Positions 8,853 through 17,643 of a stretch of DNA of 64,000 bases are shown in pieces. Source of the stretch: CAIKBL01 sp050247235 (lineage in GTDB: Bacteria; Pseudomonadota; Gammaproteobacteria; Ga0077536); the NCBI GenBank assembly GCA_050247235.1, contig JBFWUN010000018.1, forward strand, positions 8,637 through 72,636. The letters are read 5' to 3'. A program made the position numbers and the translations under genes. The number at the start of each line of letters is the position of its first letter. The first letter of the stretch is position 1. The notes under the pieces are model-generated. The model saw only the letters and a program-made list of their open reading frames with translations, had not been told where the DNA came from and did not search any database.

Positions 8853-10208
8853 TCAGGTTCGCGCGTCCGCGCGATACTGTGCCGCCTCTATCTTGTGATA
8901 CTCAAGCAGCTTGTAAAACTCAGTGCGATTGCGACCCGCGAGGCGCGCTGCCGTCGCGACGTTGCCGTTCGCGACCTGCATCACGCTGACGAGATAGCGC
9001 CGCTCGAACGCGTCACGAGCCTCCTTCAGCGTCTGGATACGGCCAGATTCGCCGCGCAAGGCACGCTGTGCCATCGAGCTCGTGATCAGCTCTCCCTTGG
9101 TAAGCGTCGCGCATTGCTCGACTACGTTCTGGAGCTGTCGTACGTTTCCGGGCCACGGGGCGGCCACCAGAAGTTCAACGGCATCGGGTTCGAAGCGCTT
9201 GGTTCTGGCACCAGTTCGCTCGGCGTGTCGCGACAGGAAGTGCTGAAGGAGCACGGGAATGTCTTCGGGGCGTTCGGCGAGCCCGGGGATGTGCAGCGGT
9301 ACGACGTTCAATCGATAGTAGAGATCCTCGCGAAACTCTCCGTCCTTGACGAGCGACTCGAGATCCTGATGGGTAGCCGAGATAATACGTACATCGATCG
9401 GGAGCCCTTTCGTCGCACCGACCGGACGCACTTCACGATCCTGCAACACACGTAGCAGCTTCACCTGCAGCGAAAGCGGCATGTCACCGATCTCGTCGAG
9501 GAACACCGTACCGCCATTGGCCGCGAGGAACAGACCCTCGTGGCGCGTGTTCGCTCCGGTAAACGCGCCCTTCTCGTGACCAAAGAGCTCGGATTCCAGA
9601 AGCTGGTCGGGAATAGCGCCGCAATTAATCCCGATAAAAGGATGAGCGTGGCGCGGACTTGCAGCATGTATCGCGCGCGCCAGTACCTCCTTACCCGTGC
9701 CAGTCTCTCCGCTGATGAAGATCGAGATGTCGCCTGCAGCCAGCAGTTCCGCCTCTTCCAGCAACTCTCGAATTCGCGGACTGCGGGAGACGAAGGTCGC
9801 CGCGAAAACGTCGTGCGCGGCACTTCGCACGGGGTTCACCAGATTCCGCACCTCGGCGAGCAACTGGTCGCGCTGGGGTGGCTTGGTGAGGAAACCGGCC
9901 GATCCCAGGTTGGTGGCCTTCACCGCGTCCGGGATCTGGGCTTGGCCACTGAGCATGATCACCGGCAACAGGGGATGCTGTACCTGGATCTGCCCCAGCA
10001 ACGTCATCCCGTCCATTCCGCGCATGAACAGATCCGTGATTACAAGATCTGGGCGTTCTCCCGCCAACTGGGCAAGTGCGTCTTCGCCCGAGGTCGCGGT
10101 CCGCGCGCGGTAGCCCGCGTGACGAAGCCACGCAGACAGCAGGTTCAGCATGTCCTCGTCGTCGTCAACGAGCAGCACGGTACCCTGAGGTGGCGCGACT
10201 TCCGTCAT
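8853..10208 (-). CDS. GlrR/QseF-like sigma-54-dependent response regulator
   Basis: The 451-residue protein has a receiver domain with D15/D16/D17 and phospho-acceptor Asp59 (LVITDLFMRGMDG). The AAA+ domain has Walker A GETGTGKE and GAFTGA, and the Fis-type helix-turn-helix ends VATAARLAGRNRTEFYKLLE. The tail motif NGNV..AAR.AGRNRTEFYKLL is very close to enterobacterial GlrR, which activates sRNA genes that control glmS. Here the gene sits 27 bp downstream of glmS itself. No GlrK-type kinase or QseG is adjacent; a hybrid kinase and HPt replace them. Orthology to GlrR is inferred from recalled sequence similarity, so no symbol is given. Confidence 0.85.
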   Translation of the reverse strand: MTEVAPPQGTVLLVDDDEDMLNLLSAWLRHAGYRARTATSGEDALAQLAGERPDLVITDLFMRGMDGMTLLGQIQVQHPLLPVIMLSGQAQIPDAVKATNLGSAGFLTKPPQRDQLLAEVRNLVNPVRSAAHDVFAATFVSRSPRIRELLEEAELLAAGDISIFISGETGTGKEVLARAIHAASPRHAHPFIGINCGAIPDQLLESELFGHEKGAFTGANTRHEGLFLAANGGTVFLDEIGDMPLSLQVKLLRVLQDREVRPVGATKGLPIDVRIISATHQDLESLVKDGEFREDLYYRLNVVPLHIPGLAERPEDIPVLLQHFLSRHAERTGARTKRFEPDAVELLVAAPWPGNVRQLQNVVEQCATLTKGELITSSMAQRALRGESGRIQTLKEARDAFERRYLVSVMQVANGNVATAARLAGRNRTEFYKLLEYHKIEAAQYRADART

Positions 10209-10235
10209 CTCGTCATTCCCGTGGGCTGCCTCTTC

Positions 10236-12068
10236 CTACTCGACGGTGACCGACTTGGCGAGATTTCTGGGCTGGTCGACATCCGCGCCTTTCAGGACCG
10301 CGACGTGGTAGGCAAGCAGCTGCAACGGAATCGTATAAACAATGGGTGCGATGATGTCCGAGACAGATGGGATCGGGATGACGTGGAATCCGGGTCGCAT
10401 CGGGACATGCACCTGGTTGTCCGCGAACACATACAACGCCCCGCCGCGTGCGCGTACTTCCTCCAGATTGGACTTGAGCTTCTCCAGCAGGTCGTTGTGC
10501 GGAGCCACCGCGACCACTGGCATCTCGTCATCCACAAGGGCGAGCGGTCCATGCTTGAGTTCGCCGGCTGGATACGCTTCCGCGTGAATGTACGAAATCT
10601 CCTTAAGCTTCAGCGCGCCTTCCATCGCGATCGGATACATCGATCCGCGCCCTAGATAGAGCATGTGGTGCTTGTTGACGAAGGCTTCCGCGAGTTCGGC
10701 AATCGAGTCGTTCAACTCCAGCGCAACGTTCGTCTTTCCGGGCAGGCTCTCGAGAAGAGTTACCAGCTCGGCCTCGCGCTCGGATGACATCCCATGACGA
10801 CGACCGATCACGATAACCAGCAGCATCAATGCCACGAGCTGCGTCGTGAAGGCCTTGGTTGACGCGACGCCGATTTCGGGTCCCGCGCGCGTCATCAGTA
10901 CCATTTCGGATTCGCGGGTCAGGGAGCTCTCCGGGACATTGCATATTGCGAGCGTGTGGGCATAGCCGTTTCGCTTCGCCTCACGGAGCGCGGCCAGCGT
11001 ATCGGCCGTTTCGCCCGATTGCGAAATCGTCACGAACAGCGAGTTGGGGCGAACGACGGATCGTCGATATCGATACTCGCTGGCGACTTCGACTGTACAG
11101 CCAACTCCGGCCAGTTCTTCGAACCAGTAACGTGCCACTGTACCAGCGTGATAGCTGGTGCCACAGGCCACTATGGTGATCGATTCGATCTTGTCGAGCT
11201 TGCGCGAAGCGTCCCTACCAAAGCTTTCGTCCAACACTCGACCATCGATTACGCGGCCTTCGAGCGTTTCCGCCAGCGCGCGTGGCTGCGTGAAGATCTC
11301 CTTCAACATGAAATGCCGGTAACCCGACTTTTCAGCCGCATCCGCTGTGAGCTGAGAAATCGACTCAGGTCTCTCTACAATTTCGCCGGCCTCATCGTAA
11401 ATCGTCACGCGCTCCCGCGTAATGTCGGCGATGTCTCCATCCTCGAGAAAAATGAATCGCTGCGTAACTGGTAAGAGCGCGAAGACATCCGATGCGATGA
11501 AGTTCTCTCCGATGCCCAATCCGATCACCAACGGACTTCCACGTCGCGCGGCGACCAGTCGGTCCGGGCAGTTTCGCGCGACCACGCCGAGCGCAAAGGC
11601 ACCCTCGAGGGAACGGGTGGCCTTCTGCACCGCCATGCGCAGATCTTCCCCCTGGGACAGGTACCGATGGATCTCGTTGACGGCAACTTCAGTATCAGTT
11701 TCGGAATCGAACTCGTAACCGTCACCCAGTTGGACGCGTTTCAGTTCGGCATGATTTTCGATAATACCGTTGTGGACCAGTGCGACCTGGTCCCGGCACA
11801 CGTGGGGATGCGCATTGCGCTTGCTTGGTTCGCCATGCGTCGCCCAGCGCGTGTGCGCGATTCCGAGCGTGCCAGCGAGCGGCTCTTCCGAGAGGATGTT
11901 TTCCAGGCCAACGACCTTGCCAAGAACGCGGCGGCGTTCGATGTCGTGCGTGCCTGAAAGCACCGCCATGCCGGCGGAATCGTAGCCTCGATACTCAAGT
12001 CGCTTGAGTCCTTCCAGGAGGATAGGAGCCACATACCGTTGCGCGACCGCGCCGACGATTCCGCACAT
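10236..12068 (-). CDS. glmS: Glutamine-fructose-6-phosphate aminotransferase (isomerizing)
   Basis: This enzyme makes glucosamine-6-phosphate from fructose-6-phosphate and glutamine, the first step toward UDP-GlcNAc for peptidoglycan, LPS and exopolysaccharide. The 610-residue protein begins MCGIVGAVAQR, so Cys2 becomes the N-terminal nucleophile of the glutaminase domain (about 1-240). Two SIS sugar-isomerase domains follow (VACGTSYHAG, FVTISQSGETADTLAAL, STKAFTTQL), and the protein ends with the conserved DQPRNLAKSVTVE. A TATAAT -10 box lies 45 bp upstream. It is apparently the first gene of an operon with the GlrR-like regulator, HPt protein and hybrid kinase. Confidence 0.98.
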   Translation of the reverse strand: MCGIVGAVAQRYVAPILLEGLKRLEYRGYDSAGMAVLSGTHDIERRRVLGKVVGLENILSEEPLAGTLGIAHTRWATHGEPSKRNAHPHVCRDQVALVHNGIIENHAELKRVQLGDGYEFDSETDTEVAVNEIHRYLSQGEDLRMAVQKATRSLEGAFALGVVARNCPDRLVAARRGSPLVIGLGIGENFIASDVFALLPVTQRFIFLEDGDIADITRERVTIYDEAGEIVERPESISQLTADAAEKSGYRHFMLKEIFTQPRALAETLEGRVIDGRVLDESFGRDASRKLDKIESITIVACGTSYHAGTVARYWFEELAGVGCTVEVASEYRYRRSVVRPNSLFVTISQSGETADTLAALREAKRNGYAHTLAICNVPESSLTRESEMVLMTRAGPEIGVASTKAFTTQLVALMLLVIVIGRRHGMSSEREAELVTLLESLPGKTNVALELNDSIAELAEAFVNKHHMLYLGRGSMYPIAMEGALKLKEISYIHAEAYPAGELKHGPLALVDDEMPVVAVAPHNDLLEKLKSNLEEVRARGGALYVFADNQVHVPMRPGFHVIPIPSVSDIIAPIVYTIPLQLLAYHVAVLKGADVDQPRNLAKSVTVE

Positions 12069-12112
12069 ATGATTGAAACCCCTGAATTGATTGCGAACGT
12101 CGAGTCCAGGAA

Positions 12113-12118
12113 ATTATA
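12113..12118 (-). promoter_or_regulatory. -10 box of a sigma-70 promoter for glmS
   Basis: The minus strand reads TATAAT here, a perfect -10 hexamer, giving a leader of about 38 nt before the glmS ATG at 12068. No good -35 hexamer is visible at 16-18 bp, so the promoter may need an activator. Confidence 0.5.
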
Positions 12119-12151
12119 GCCGACCGTGTTCATTCACCCGCGCGGGAACGG

Positions 12152-12610
12152 TCACCGCACTTCATCGCGCACCCGTTTCCTGACCGCCTCTCTAGCCCGC
12201 ACCATCTGGTTCGGCGTTAGTTTATCGGTCAGCATGGCGAGATAGTGTTGGGCACGTGTGTGACCGCGTTCCATCGATGCCTGCAACCATCCGAACGCAG
12301 CCTCATGGTTACGAGTGACGCCTTCACCATTCAGGTACAGCAGTCCGAGGTTGAATTGTGCCGCCCGGTCACCGGCCAGCGCGCCGCGCTCATACCAGGA
12401 AGCCGCGTGTGCCGGGTCCCGCGACACGCCCAATCCCAACTGATACATGACCCCCAGGCAAAGCAAGGCGCGCGCGTCACCTTCATCAGCGGCACGCGCA
12501 AGCGAATCATGAGCCCCGTCGAATCGTCCTGCCCGAAAGAGCGCTTCTCCGTCGGCGTCGGATTGGCAGCCTGGAGCACACAGAACAACCCAAAAAAGAG
12601 CCAAGCTCAT
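12152..12610 (-). CDS. Sel1-repeat lipoprotein
   Basis: From the ATG at 12610 the 152-residue protein has a short export signal, MSLALFWVVLCAPGC, with a lipobox-like cysteine. An upstream GTG at 12718 would add a poor extension. Two Sel1-like (TPR-type) repeats follow, with GDARALLCLGVMYQLGLGV and GDRAAQFNLGLLYLNGEGV. Such proteins usually act as adaptors in envelope complexes; the partner here is unknown. It lies upstream of glmS in the same orientation, but glmS has its own -10 box, so it may not be part of that operon. Confidence 0.72.
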   Translation of the reverse strand: MSLALFWVVLCAPGCQSDADGEALFRAGRFDGAHDSLARAADEGDARALLCLGVMYQLGLGVSRDPAHAASWYERGALAGDRAAQFNLGLLYLNGEGVTRNHEAAFGWLQASMERGHTRAQHYLAMLTDKLTPNQMVRAREAVRKRVRDEVR

Positions 12611-12681
12611 CGCTGGCACGCGACGGCGCGCGGCCTGACTGGCGAATGGGCGGGATGCCGCAGATGACAGCGAGCGGGTGG

Positions 12682-12711
12682 AAAAGAGGCCGAAGACGAA
12701 TCGACTCCGGC
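12682..12711 (-). terminator. Rho-independent terminator downstream of tRNA-Pro
   Basis: On the minus strand GCCGGAG pairs with CTTCGGC (one G-U pair) around a 9-nt loop, followed by CTCTTTTC. It lies 12 bp past the tRNA-Pro CCA end, as expected for a tRNA terminator. Confidence 0.5.
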
Positions 12712-12722
12712 TATTCACTGGA

Positions 12723-12799
12723 TGGTCGGGGCGGCGAGATTCGAACTCGCGACCCCCGCAACCCCATTGCGGTGCGCTACCAGGCTGCGCTACGCCCCG
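12723..12799 (-). tRNA. tRNA-Pro (anticodon GGG)
   Basis: The 77-nt minus-strand cloverleaf has acceptor strands CGGGGCG and CGCCCCG, a D arm with AGCGCAGCCTGGTAGCGC, and an anticodon stem CCGCA/TGCGG with loop ATGGGGT giving anticodon GGG. The T arm is TCGCGAGTTCGAATCTCGC, and the 3' CCA is encoded. A tRNA-Pro after pheT-ihfA-merR is a common gammaproteobacterial arrangement. Confidence 0.96.
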
Positions 12800-12891
12800 A
12801 CGAGAAAAAACTCCAGTGCTGATCTTCAGGAAAGTATGCCCGTTTCCGAGTCGCCAAGCATTTCCGCCGGGGACCCGAATCGAGAAACGCG

Positions 12892-13248
12892 CTAGCGACG
12901 GAGGATATCCAGAACTTCCTCCAGTTCGATCCGAAGCTGACGGACAATCTGCTGACTCATGCTGCTGTCCGCCTTCACCTCGTCCCCCGAGAGGCGTTGC
13001 CTGGCCCCACCGATTGTGAAGCCGTGTTCATAAAGAAGGCTTCGGATTTGTCGAATCAGGATGACGTCCTGCCGCTGGTAGTAACGGCGGTTTCCGCGCC
13101 GTTTGATCGGCTTCAACTGCGGGAATTCCTGTTCCCAGTAGCGGAGGACATGGGGCTTTACGGCGCAGAGATCGCTCACCTCACCAATCGTGAAGTAGCG
13201 CTTGCCGGGGATAGCGGGCAGGACATTATTGTTCGATGCTTCCAGCAT
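12892..13248 (-). CDS. MerR-family transcriptional regulator
   Basis: The 118-residue protein has a winged-helix MerR DNA-binding domain: RYFTIGEVSDLCAVKPHVLR, then YWEQEFPQLKP and RRYYQRQDVILIRQIRSLLY. A short helical tail follows. No metal-binding cysteine cluster is seen. It belongs to the small MerR-type group usually encoded right after ihfA. Its start overlaps the end of ihfA by 23 bp, indicating translational coupling. Its targets are not known. Confidence 0.9.
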   Translation of the reverse strand: MLEASNNNVLPAIPGKRYFTIGEVSDLCAVKPHVLRYWEQEFPQLKPIKRRGNRRYYQRQDVILIRQIRSLLYEHGFTIGGARQRLSGDEVKADSSMSQQIVRQLRIELEEVLDILRR

Positions 13249-13528
13249 AGGCTTCCACTCTTGCTTTCAGTTTTTGACCGGGCCGAAAAGTCACGACGCG
13301 ACGCGCGGAAATCGGGATTTCCTCGCCCGTCTTGGGGTTACGCCCGGGGCGCTGGTTCTTGTTCCTCAGGTCGAAATTACCGAAACCCGACAGTTTGACC
13401 TGTTGGCCGAGTTCAAGCGATGCGCGAATTTCTTCGAAGAATGCCTCGACGAGCTCCTTCGCTTCCCGCTTGTTCAAGCCGAGGTCCTCAAAGAGGCGTT
13501 CGGCCATGTCGGCTTTGGTCAGTGCCAT
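13226..13528 (-). CDS. ihfA: Integration host factor subunit alpha
   Basis: This 100-residue HU/IHF-fold subunit pairs with IhfB to bend DNA at promoters (especially sigma-54 promoters), origins and recombination sites. The sequence begins MALTKADMAERLFEDLGLNK and holds the DNA-intercalating arm with GRNPKTGEEIPISARRVVTF. It lies 2 bp after the pheT stop and overlaps the merR start, matching the conserved pheST-ihfA operon. Its presence suits the sigma-54 promoters elsewhere in the window. Confidence 0.97.
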   Translation of the reverse strand: MALTKADMAERLFEDLGLNKREAKELVEAFFEEIRASLELGQQVKLSGFGNFDLRNKNQRPGRNPKTGEEIPISARRVVTFRPGQKLKARVEAYAGSIEQ

Positions 13529-13530
13529 GC

Positions 13531-15915
13531 TTAAACTCTCAGAGAGCCCCCCAACTCGCTTGCAAGCAGTTCAACGATTTTTCCAACGGCAACGTCCACC
13601 TGATTGTCCGTAAGAGTGCTCGATGAAGTCTGAAAAATCAAGCCCAAGGCCATGCTTTTTTTGTCCGAATCAATACCTTGCCCTCGATATACGTCAAATA
13701 ACTGAAAGTCTCTCAGCAGCGGTGCTCCGGCTCGAGAGACGCACGCCTGCACCTCCGAGGCCGTCACAGATTCTGGAATCACCACCGCAACATCGCGCCG
13801 TACCGACGGAAACTTGGAAAATGGGCGGAACGCCGGGATGACTGCCCGACTCAATTCCGCCAGCGTCAGTTCGAACACTACTGGGTCGCCCTGAACATTC
13901 AATGTTTTCAATACCTTGGGGTGCAACTTTCCGATGTACCCGCAACGCGCACCGTCGGACTCAATCACCGCGCTCTCACCTGGATGAAGCCCGGGAATAC
14001 TCACTCGCACGAAATTCACGCGAGGTAGTCCGGCCACGGTGAGCAAATTTTCCACATCCTGCTTCACGTCGAAGAAGTCCAGCGTTCTGGCGGCGATACC
14101 CCATTGTTCCGCTACCGCGTGCCCAACCGCGATCCCGCCCAGACGGGTAGCCTGGTTTAATACGCCCGATTCCTGCGAAAACACCATGCCCAATTCGAAC
14201 AAGCGCACCGAACCCAGCTGGCGATTTTGGTTGTAAATCAAAGCGGCGACGAGCCCCGGACAAAGCGACGGCCGCATCACTGCCATCTCACGCGAAATCG
14301 GGTTGGTCAGTGCAATTGCATTTCTCACATCCCCAAAAAGCGCGTAGTGGTCTTCTCGGATGAAACTGTATGTGATTGCTTCGAAGTACCCGCTCGCGAC
14401 CAGTTGCTCTCGTAGTCTATCGCGCACGCGCGATGACGCAGAATCAACCCTGATTTCCATCTCGGTTCTGGGGCGAGTGGTCGGGATGGTCGAATACCCA
14501 TGCAGTCTGACGAGTTCTTCCACCAAATCGACTTCCCTGTGGATATCGGACCGGAACGACGGAATGCGCACGCTCCACCTCGCTGGGTCCCCCACGTCAA
14601 CCTGCAGTCCGAGGCGACGAAAATGCCGGTCCGCGATCTCCTGGGTAATATCCATCCCCAGAAGTGAGTTTGCGCGGGAAAGCCTGAACGCAATTTCCCG
14701 TGTCGGCGGAACATGCTCCGGGCTTTGCGTCAGGCATACCGGGCCCGGCCGCCCACCGCACAATTCCACGATGAGCGCCGTGGCCAGTTCGACGGCACGT
14801 TCCTGCTCACGCGGATCAACGCCTCGCTCGAATCGGTGGGATGCGTCGGTATGGATACTGCGATTACGTGCAGTTTCTGCAATCTGAACAGGATCGAAGT
14901 AGGCACTCTCCAGGAGCACTCTCTTCGTCCGGGCGTGAACACCGCTGTCAGTGCCCCCCATAATGCCCGCCAGCGCCACTGGCTTTTCGTGGTCGGCAAT
15001 CACGAGCACCGACGAATCAAGTTGCGCGATCGAGTCATCGAGCAGCCTCAGAACTTCGCCTGCAACTGCGTGACGCACCCTGATGCCCCCCACGATTCGA
15101 TCATGATCGAATGCGTGCATCGGCTGACCAAGAGCCAGCATCACGTAGTTGGTCACATCAACTACGGGATTGATCGATCGAATCCCGCACCTACGAAGAC
15201 GTTCTCTCATCCAGAGTGGCGTCGGCTTCGCCAGGTCCACGTCTTCTATGATGCGACCCACATATCGCGGGCAGCCTGTGGGGGCGCAGAGCTCAATCGA
15301 AATCGTCGATTGGACACGTGACGGAACGATCGAAACTCCGTCAAAGTGAAACTCGCCCGCGCCTAAAGCATGAATTTCCCGCGCGACGCCAAGCATCGAC
15401 AAACAATCACCGCGATTGGGTGTCAGGTTGACGTCGAAGACGCTGTCCTCGGTACGGACAAGCGAGTCAAGAGCAGCGCCTGTGTCTACGTCACCGGGCA
15501 GTTCGAGGATTCCTGAGTGATCTTCGCCCAGCCCGAGTTCCAGCGCGGAACAAAGCATGCCACCGGACACGTACCCCTTTATCCGTGTCTGTTCTATCAA
15601 CCGACCATCAGGCAACCGCGCACCGGGTAACGCGAGTACACCAACAAAGCCAGTACGTACGTTCGCGGCGCCGCAAACCACCCAATGCACACCTAGTTCG
15701 CCAGCATCAACCTTGCAGTACGAAAGATGTTCGGAATCCGAAACTCGCTCAATCTCGACCAGCCGACCGGACACGATCCGTTCGTAGTTGAGCGTAATTC
15801 GCTCAATACCTTCGACTTCCAGGCCGGACATCGTGAGTGTCTCGCCTAAATCTGCGTCTGAGTTTCCAACCGATACGAAATCAGACAACCAATCAGTAGT
15901 GAATTTCATCGCCAT
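13531..15915 (-). CDS. pheT: Phenylalanyl-tRNA synthetase beta subunit
   Basis: The 794-residue subunit is full length. It has an N-terminal tRNA-binding EMAP-like domain (about 40-150), B3/B4 editing domains, a B5 domain (around 400-475), a catalytic-like core, and a C-terminal ferredoxin-fold anticodon-binding domain starting at FRPFSKFPSVRRDVAVVIPE. With PheS it forms the alpha2-beta2 enzyme that charges tRNA-Phe. The start may be either methionine of MAMKF, which differ by 6 bp. It follows pheS by 18 bp and precedes ihfA by 2 bp. Confidence 0.98.
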   Translation of the reverse strand: MAMKFTTDWLSDFVSVGNSDADLGETLTMSGLEVEGIERITLNYERIVSGRLVEIERVSDSEHLSYCKVDAGELGVHWVVCGAANVRTGFVGVLALPGARLPDGRLIEQTRIKGYVSGGMLCSALELGLGEDHSGILELPGDVDTGAALDSLVRTEDSVFDVNLTPNRGDCLSMLGVAREIHALGAGEFHFDGVSIVPSRVQSTISIELCAPTGCPRYVGRIIEDVDLAKPTPLWMRERLRRCGIRSINPVVDVTNYVMLALGQPMHAFDHDRIVGGIRVRHAVAGEVLRLLDDSIAQLDSSVLVIADHEKPVALAGIMGGTDSGVHARTKRVLLESAYFDPVQIAETARNRSIHTDASHRFERGVDPREQERAVELATALIVELCGGRPGPVCLTQSPEHVPPTREIAFRLSRANSLLGMDITQEIADRHFRRLGLQVDVGDPARWSVRIPSFRSDIHREVDLVEELVRLHGYSTIPTTRPRTEMEIRVDSASSRVRDRLREQLVASGYFEAITYSFIREDHYALFGDVRNAIALTNPISREMAVMRPSLCPGLVAALIYNQNRQLGSVRLFELGMVFSQESGVLNQATRLGGIAVGHAVAEQWGIAARTLDFFDVKQDVENLLTVAGLPRVNFVRVSIPGLHPGESAVIESDGARCGYIGKLHPKVLKTLNVQGDPVVFELTLAELSRAVIPAFRPFSKFPSVRRDVAVVIPESVTASEVQACVSRAGAPLLRDFQLFDVYRGQGIDSDKKSMALGLIFQTSSSTLTDNQVDVAVGKIVELLASELGGSLRV

Positions 15916-15933
15916 GAACCGCCGAGCATACGG

Positions 15934-16932
15934 TTACGAGAATTGCCTGATGAATTGAAGATCGTTCTCAAAGAAAAGGCGGAGATCATTCACACCATAG
16001 AGCAGCATCGCCAGTCTCTCTACGCCTAGTCCAAAAGCGAATCCACGATAGCGTTCGCTGTCTATTCCAGCATTATCGAGAACGTTCGGATGGACCATCC
16101 CGCAACCGAGGACCTCCAGCCAACCTGTCAGCCCATGTGCCGACGGAAGCTTGATGTCCACCTCGGCAGAGGGTTCAGTAAAGGGAAAATAGGATGGCCT
16201 GAATCTGATCTGAATCGCATCCTGCTCGAAGAACCCGCGAATAAATTCGTGCAGCATTCCTTTGAGATCGCTCATCGAAGCGTGTTCGTCAATTAGCAAG
16301 CCTTCGACCTGGTGGAACATAGGGGAATGTGTCTGATCGTAATCGCAGCGATACACCCGACCTGGCGCTATGATTCGCAATGGAGGTCGACGCTCCGACA
16401 TCACGCGAACTTGCACCGGTGATGTATGCGTACGCAACAATCTACCCCCAGGAAAGTAGAAGGTGTCATGCATAGCGCGCGCGGGATGATGTGATGGGAT
16501 GTTGAGTGCTTCGAAGTTGTGGTAGTCGTCCTCGATTTCAGGACCTTCGACCACTTCGAATCCGGTTCGCTCGAACAAAGAAATGATTCGTTGCAGCGCA
16601 AGAGTAATCGGATGGAAGCCACCACGGCGCTGCCCGCGGCCCGGCAGAGTAATATCAATCGATGCTGTCGCAATTGAATCAAGCGCGGCTTCCTCCAGTG
16701 CGGTTCGCCGGGCGTCGAGTGCCTCGGCAACGGATTCCTTGAGCCGGTTGATTTCGTTACCAACCCGCGGCCTCTCTTCGGGCGGTAGCCTTCCCAATCC
16801 TTTGAGCAGGTCGGTAATGACACCTTTTCGTCCCAGATACCGAACTCGGGCGATCTCGAGATCCGCTAACGTTTCCGCGCACTGAATCTCCACGAGTGCA
16901 TCTGCAAGTGTCGTCGAATGATCTGATGACAT
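15934..16932 (-). CDS. pheS: Phenylalanyl-tRNA synthetase alpha subunit
   Basis: The 332-residue catalytic subunit has an N-terminal coiled-coil region and a class II core. Motif 2 is near PGRVYRCDYDQTHSPMFHQVEG, and motif 3 is FAFGLGVERLAMLLYG. It forms phenylalanyl-adenylate and charges tRNA-Phe with PheT. A strong hairpin with a T-rich tail sits in the 104-bp gap after rplT, which may let pheS be regulated apart from the ribosomal-protein genes. Confidence 0.98.
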   Translation of the reverse strand: MSSDHSTTLADALVEIQCAETLADLEIARVRYLGRKGVITDLLKGLGRLPPEERPRVGNEINRLKESVAEALDARRTALEEAALDSIATASIDITLPGRGQRRGGFHPITLALQRIISLFERTGFEVVEGPEIEDDYHNFEALNIPSHHPARAMHDTFYFPGGRLLRTHTSPVQVRVMSERRPPLRIIAPGRVYRCDYDQTHSPMFHQVEGLLIDEHASMSDLKGMLHEFIRGFFEQDAIQIRFRPSYFPFTEPSAEVDIKLPSAHGLTGWLEVLGCGMVHPNVLDNAGIDSERYRGFAFGLGVERLAMLLYGVNDLRLFFENDLQFIRQFS

Positions 16933-16968
16933 TCGGAATTCGTCCGTTGCAGCGGCTTGAAATGAAAT

Positions 16969-16993
16969 AGGGGAAAGGTTTGGCCTTTCCCCT
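16969..16993 (-). terminator. Terminator/attenuator-like hairpin between rplT and pheS
   Basis: On the minus strand AGGGGAAAGG and CCTTTCCCCT form a 10-bp stem around a CCAAA loop, followed by ATTTCATTTC. It lies 36 bp upstream of the pheS start, where E. coli has the pheM attenuator. No Phe-rich leader ORF is present between the rplT stop and the hairpin, so it may be a partial terminator or be controlled differently. Confidence 0.6.
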
Positions 16994-17036
16994 ACCCTGG
17001 CGACGTTGCCCGGTCAGACCTGGACAACGGCAAACT

Positions 17037-17396
17037 TCAGCGAGTGAGTGCGGCCTTCGCTTGTTCTACGAGACTCGCAAACGCGGGTTTATCGTTAACG
17101 GCAAGGTCTGCGAGCACCTTGCGGTCAACTTCGATGTCTGCTCGGAGGAGGCCGTTAATGAAACGTCCGTAACTCAATCCGTTGTTGCGGGCTTCCGCGT
17201 TGATTCGCACAATCCACAGCGCGCGAAACTCCCGCTTACGGACCTTGCGATCACGATACGCGTACTGTCCCGCTTTCGTAACAGCCTGCGTGGCGACGCG
17301 GAATACGTTTTTGCGTCGCCCGTAGTAGCCTTTCGCGCGCTTCAGAACCTTTTTGTGGCGAGCGTGGGCGATGGTGCCGCGCTTTACTCTTGCCAT
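17037..17396 (-). CDS. rplT: 50S ribosomal protein L20
   Basis: The 119-residue, strongly basic protein begins MARVKRGTIAHARHKKVLKR and has the usual L20 core RKREFRALWIVRINAEAR. It binds 23S rRNA early in 50S assembly and in many bacteria represses its own operon. It lies 19 bp after rpmI in the infC-rpmI-rplT order. Confidence 0.98.
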   Translation of the reverse strand: MARVKRGTIAHARHKKVLKRAKGYYGRRKNVFRVATQAVTKAGQYAYRDRKVRKREFRALWIVRINAEARNNGLSYGRFINGLLRADIEVDRKVLADLAVNDKPAFASLVEQAKAALTR

Positions 17397-17415
17397 TGGC
17401 TTCTACCTTGTGCTC

Positions 17416-17613
17416 TTAGTGGTTGGGCAGCAGTTGCAACACTTCACGATGGTCGGACGCGCATACCATTGAGTTGCCGCGTAACTGGCGTTTCCGCTTC
17501 GCCGACTTCTTCGTCAAGATATGACGCTTATGAGACTGGCGACGCTTGAAGCGTCCGCTCCCGGTTTTCGCGAATCGCTTGGCTGCGCCGCGGTTGGTTC
17601 GAATCTTCGGCAT
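17416..17613 (-). CDS. rpmI: 50S ribosomal protein L35
   Basis: The 65-residue basic protein begins MPKIRTNRGAAKRFAKTGSG and contains RRQSHKRHILTKKSAKRKRQ, typical of L35. It sits between infC (30-bp gap) and rplT (19-bp gap) in the conserved translation operon. Confidence 0.97.
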   Translation of the reverse strand: MPKIRTNRGAAKRFAKTGSGRFKRRQSHKRHILTKKSAKRKRQLRGNSMVCASDHREVLQLLPNH

Positions 17614-17643
17614 AAAACTTTCCGCTATTGGGCTCCTCGCACC

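Noticed and set aside
9540..10655. Plus-strand open frame (371 codons) opposite the GlrR-like regulator and glmS
   Set aside because: It spans two well-supported minus-strand genes and has no recognisable domain.
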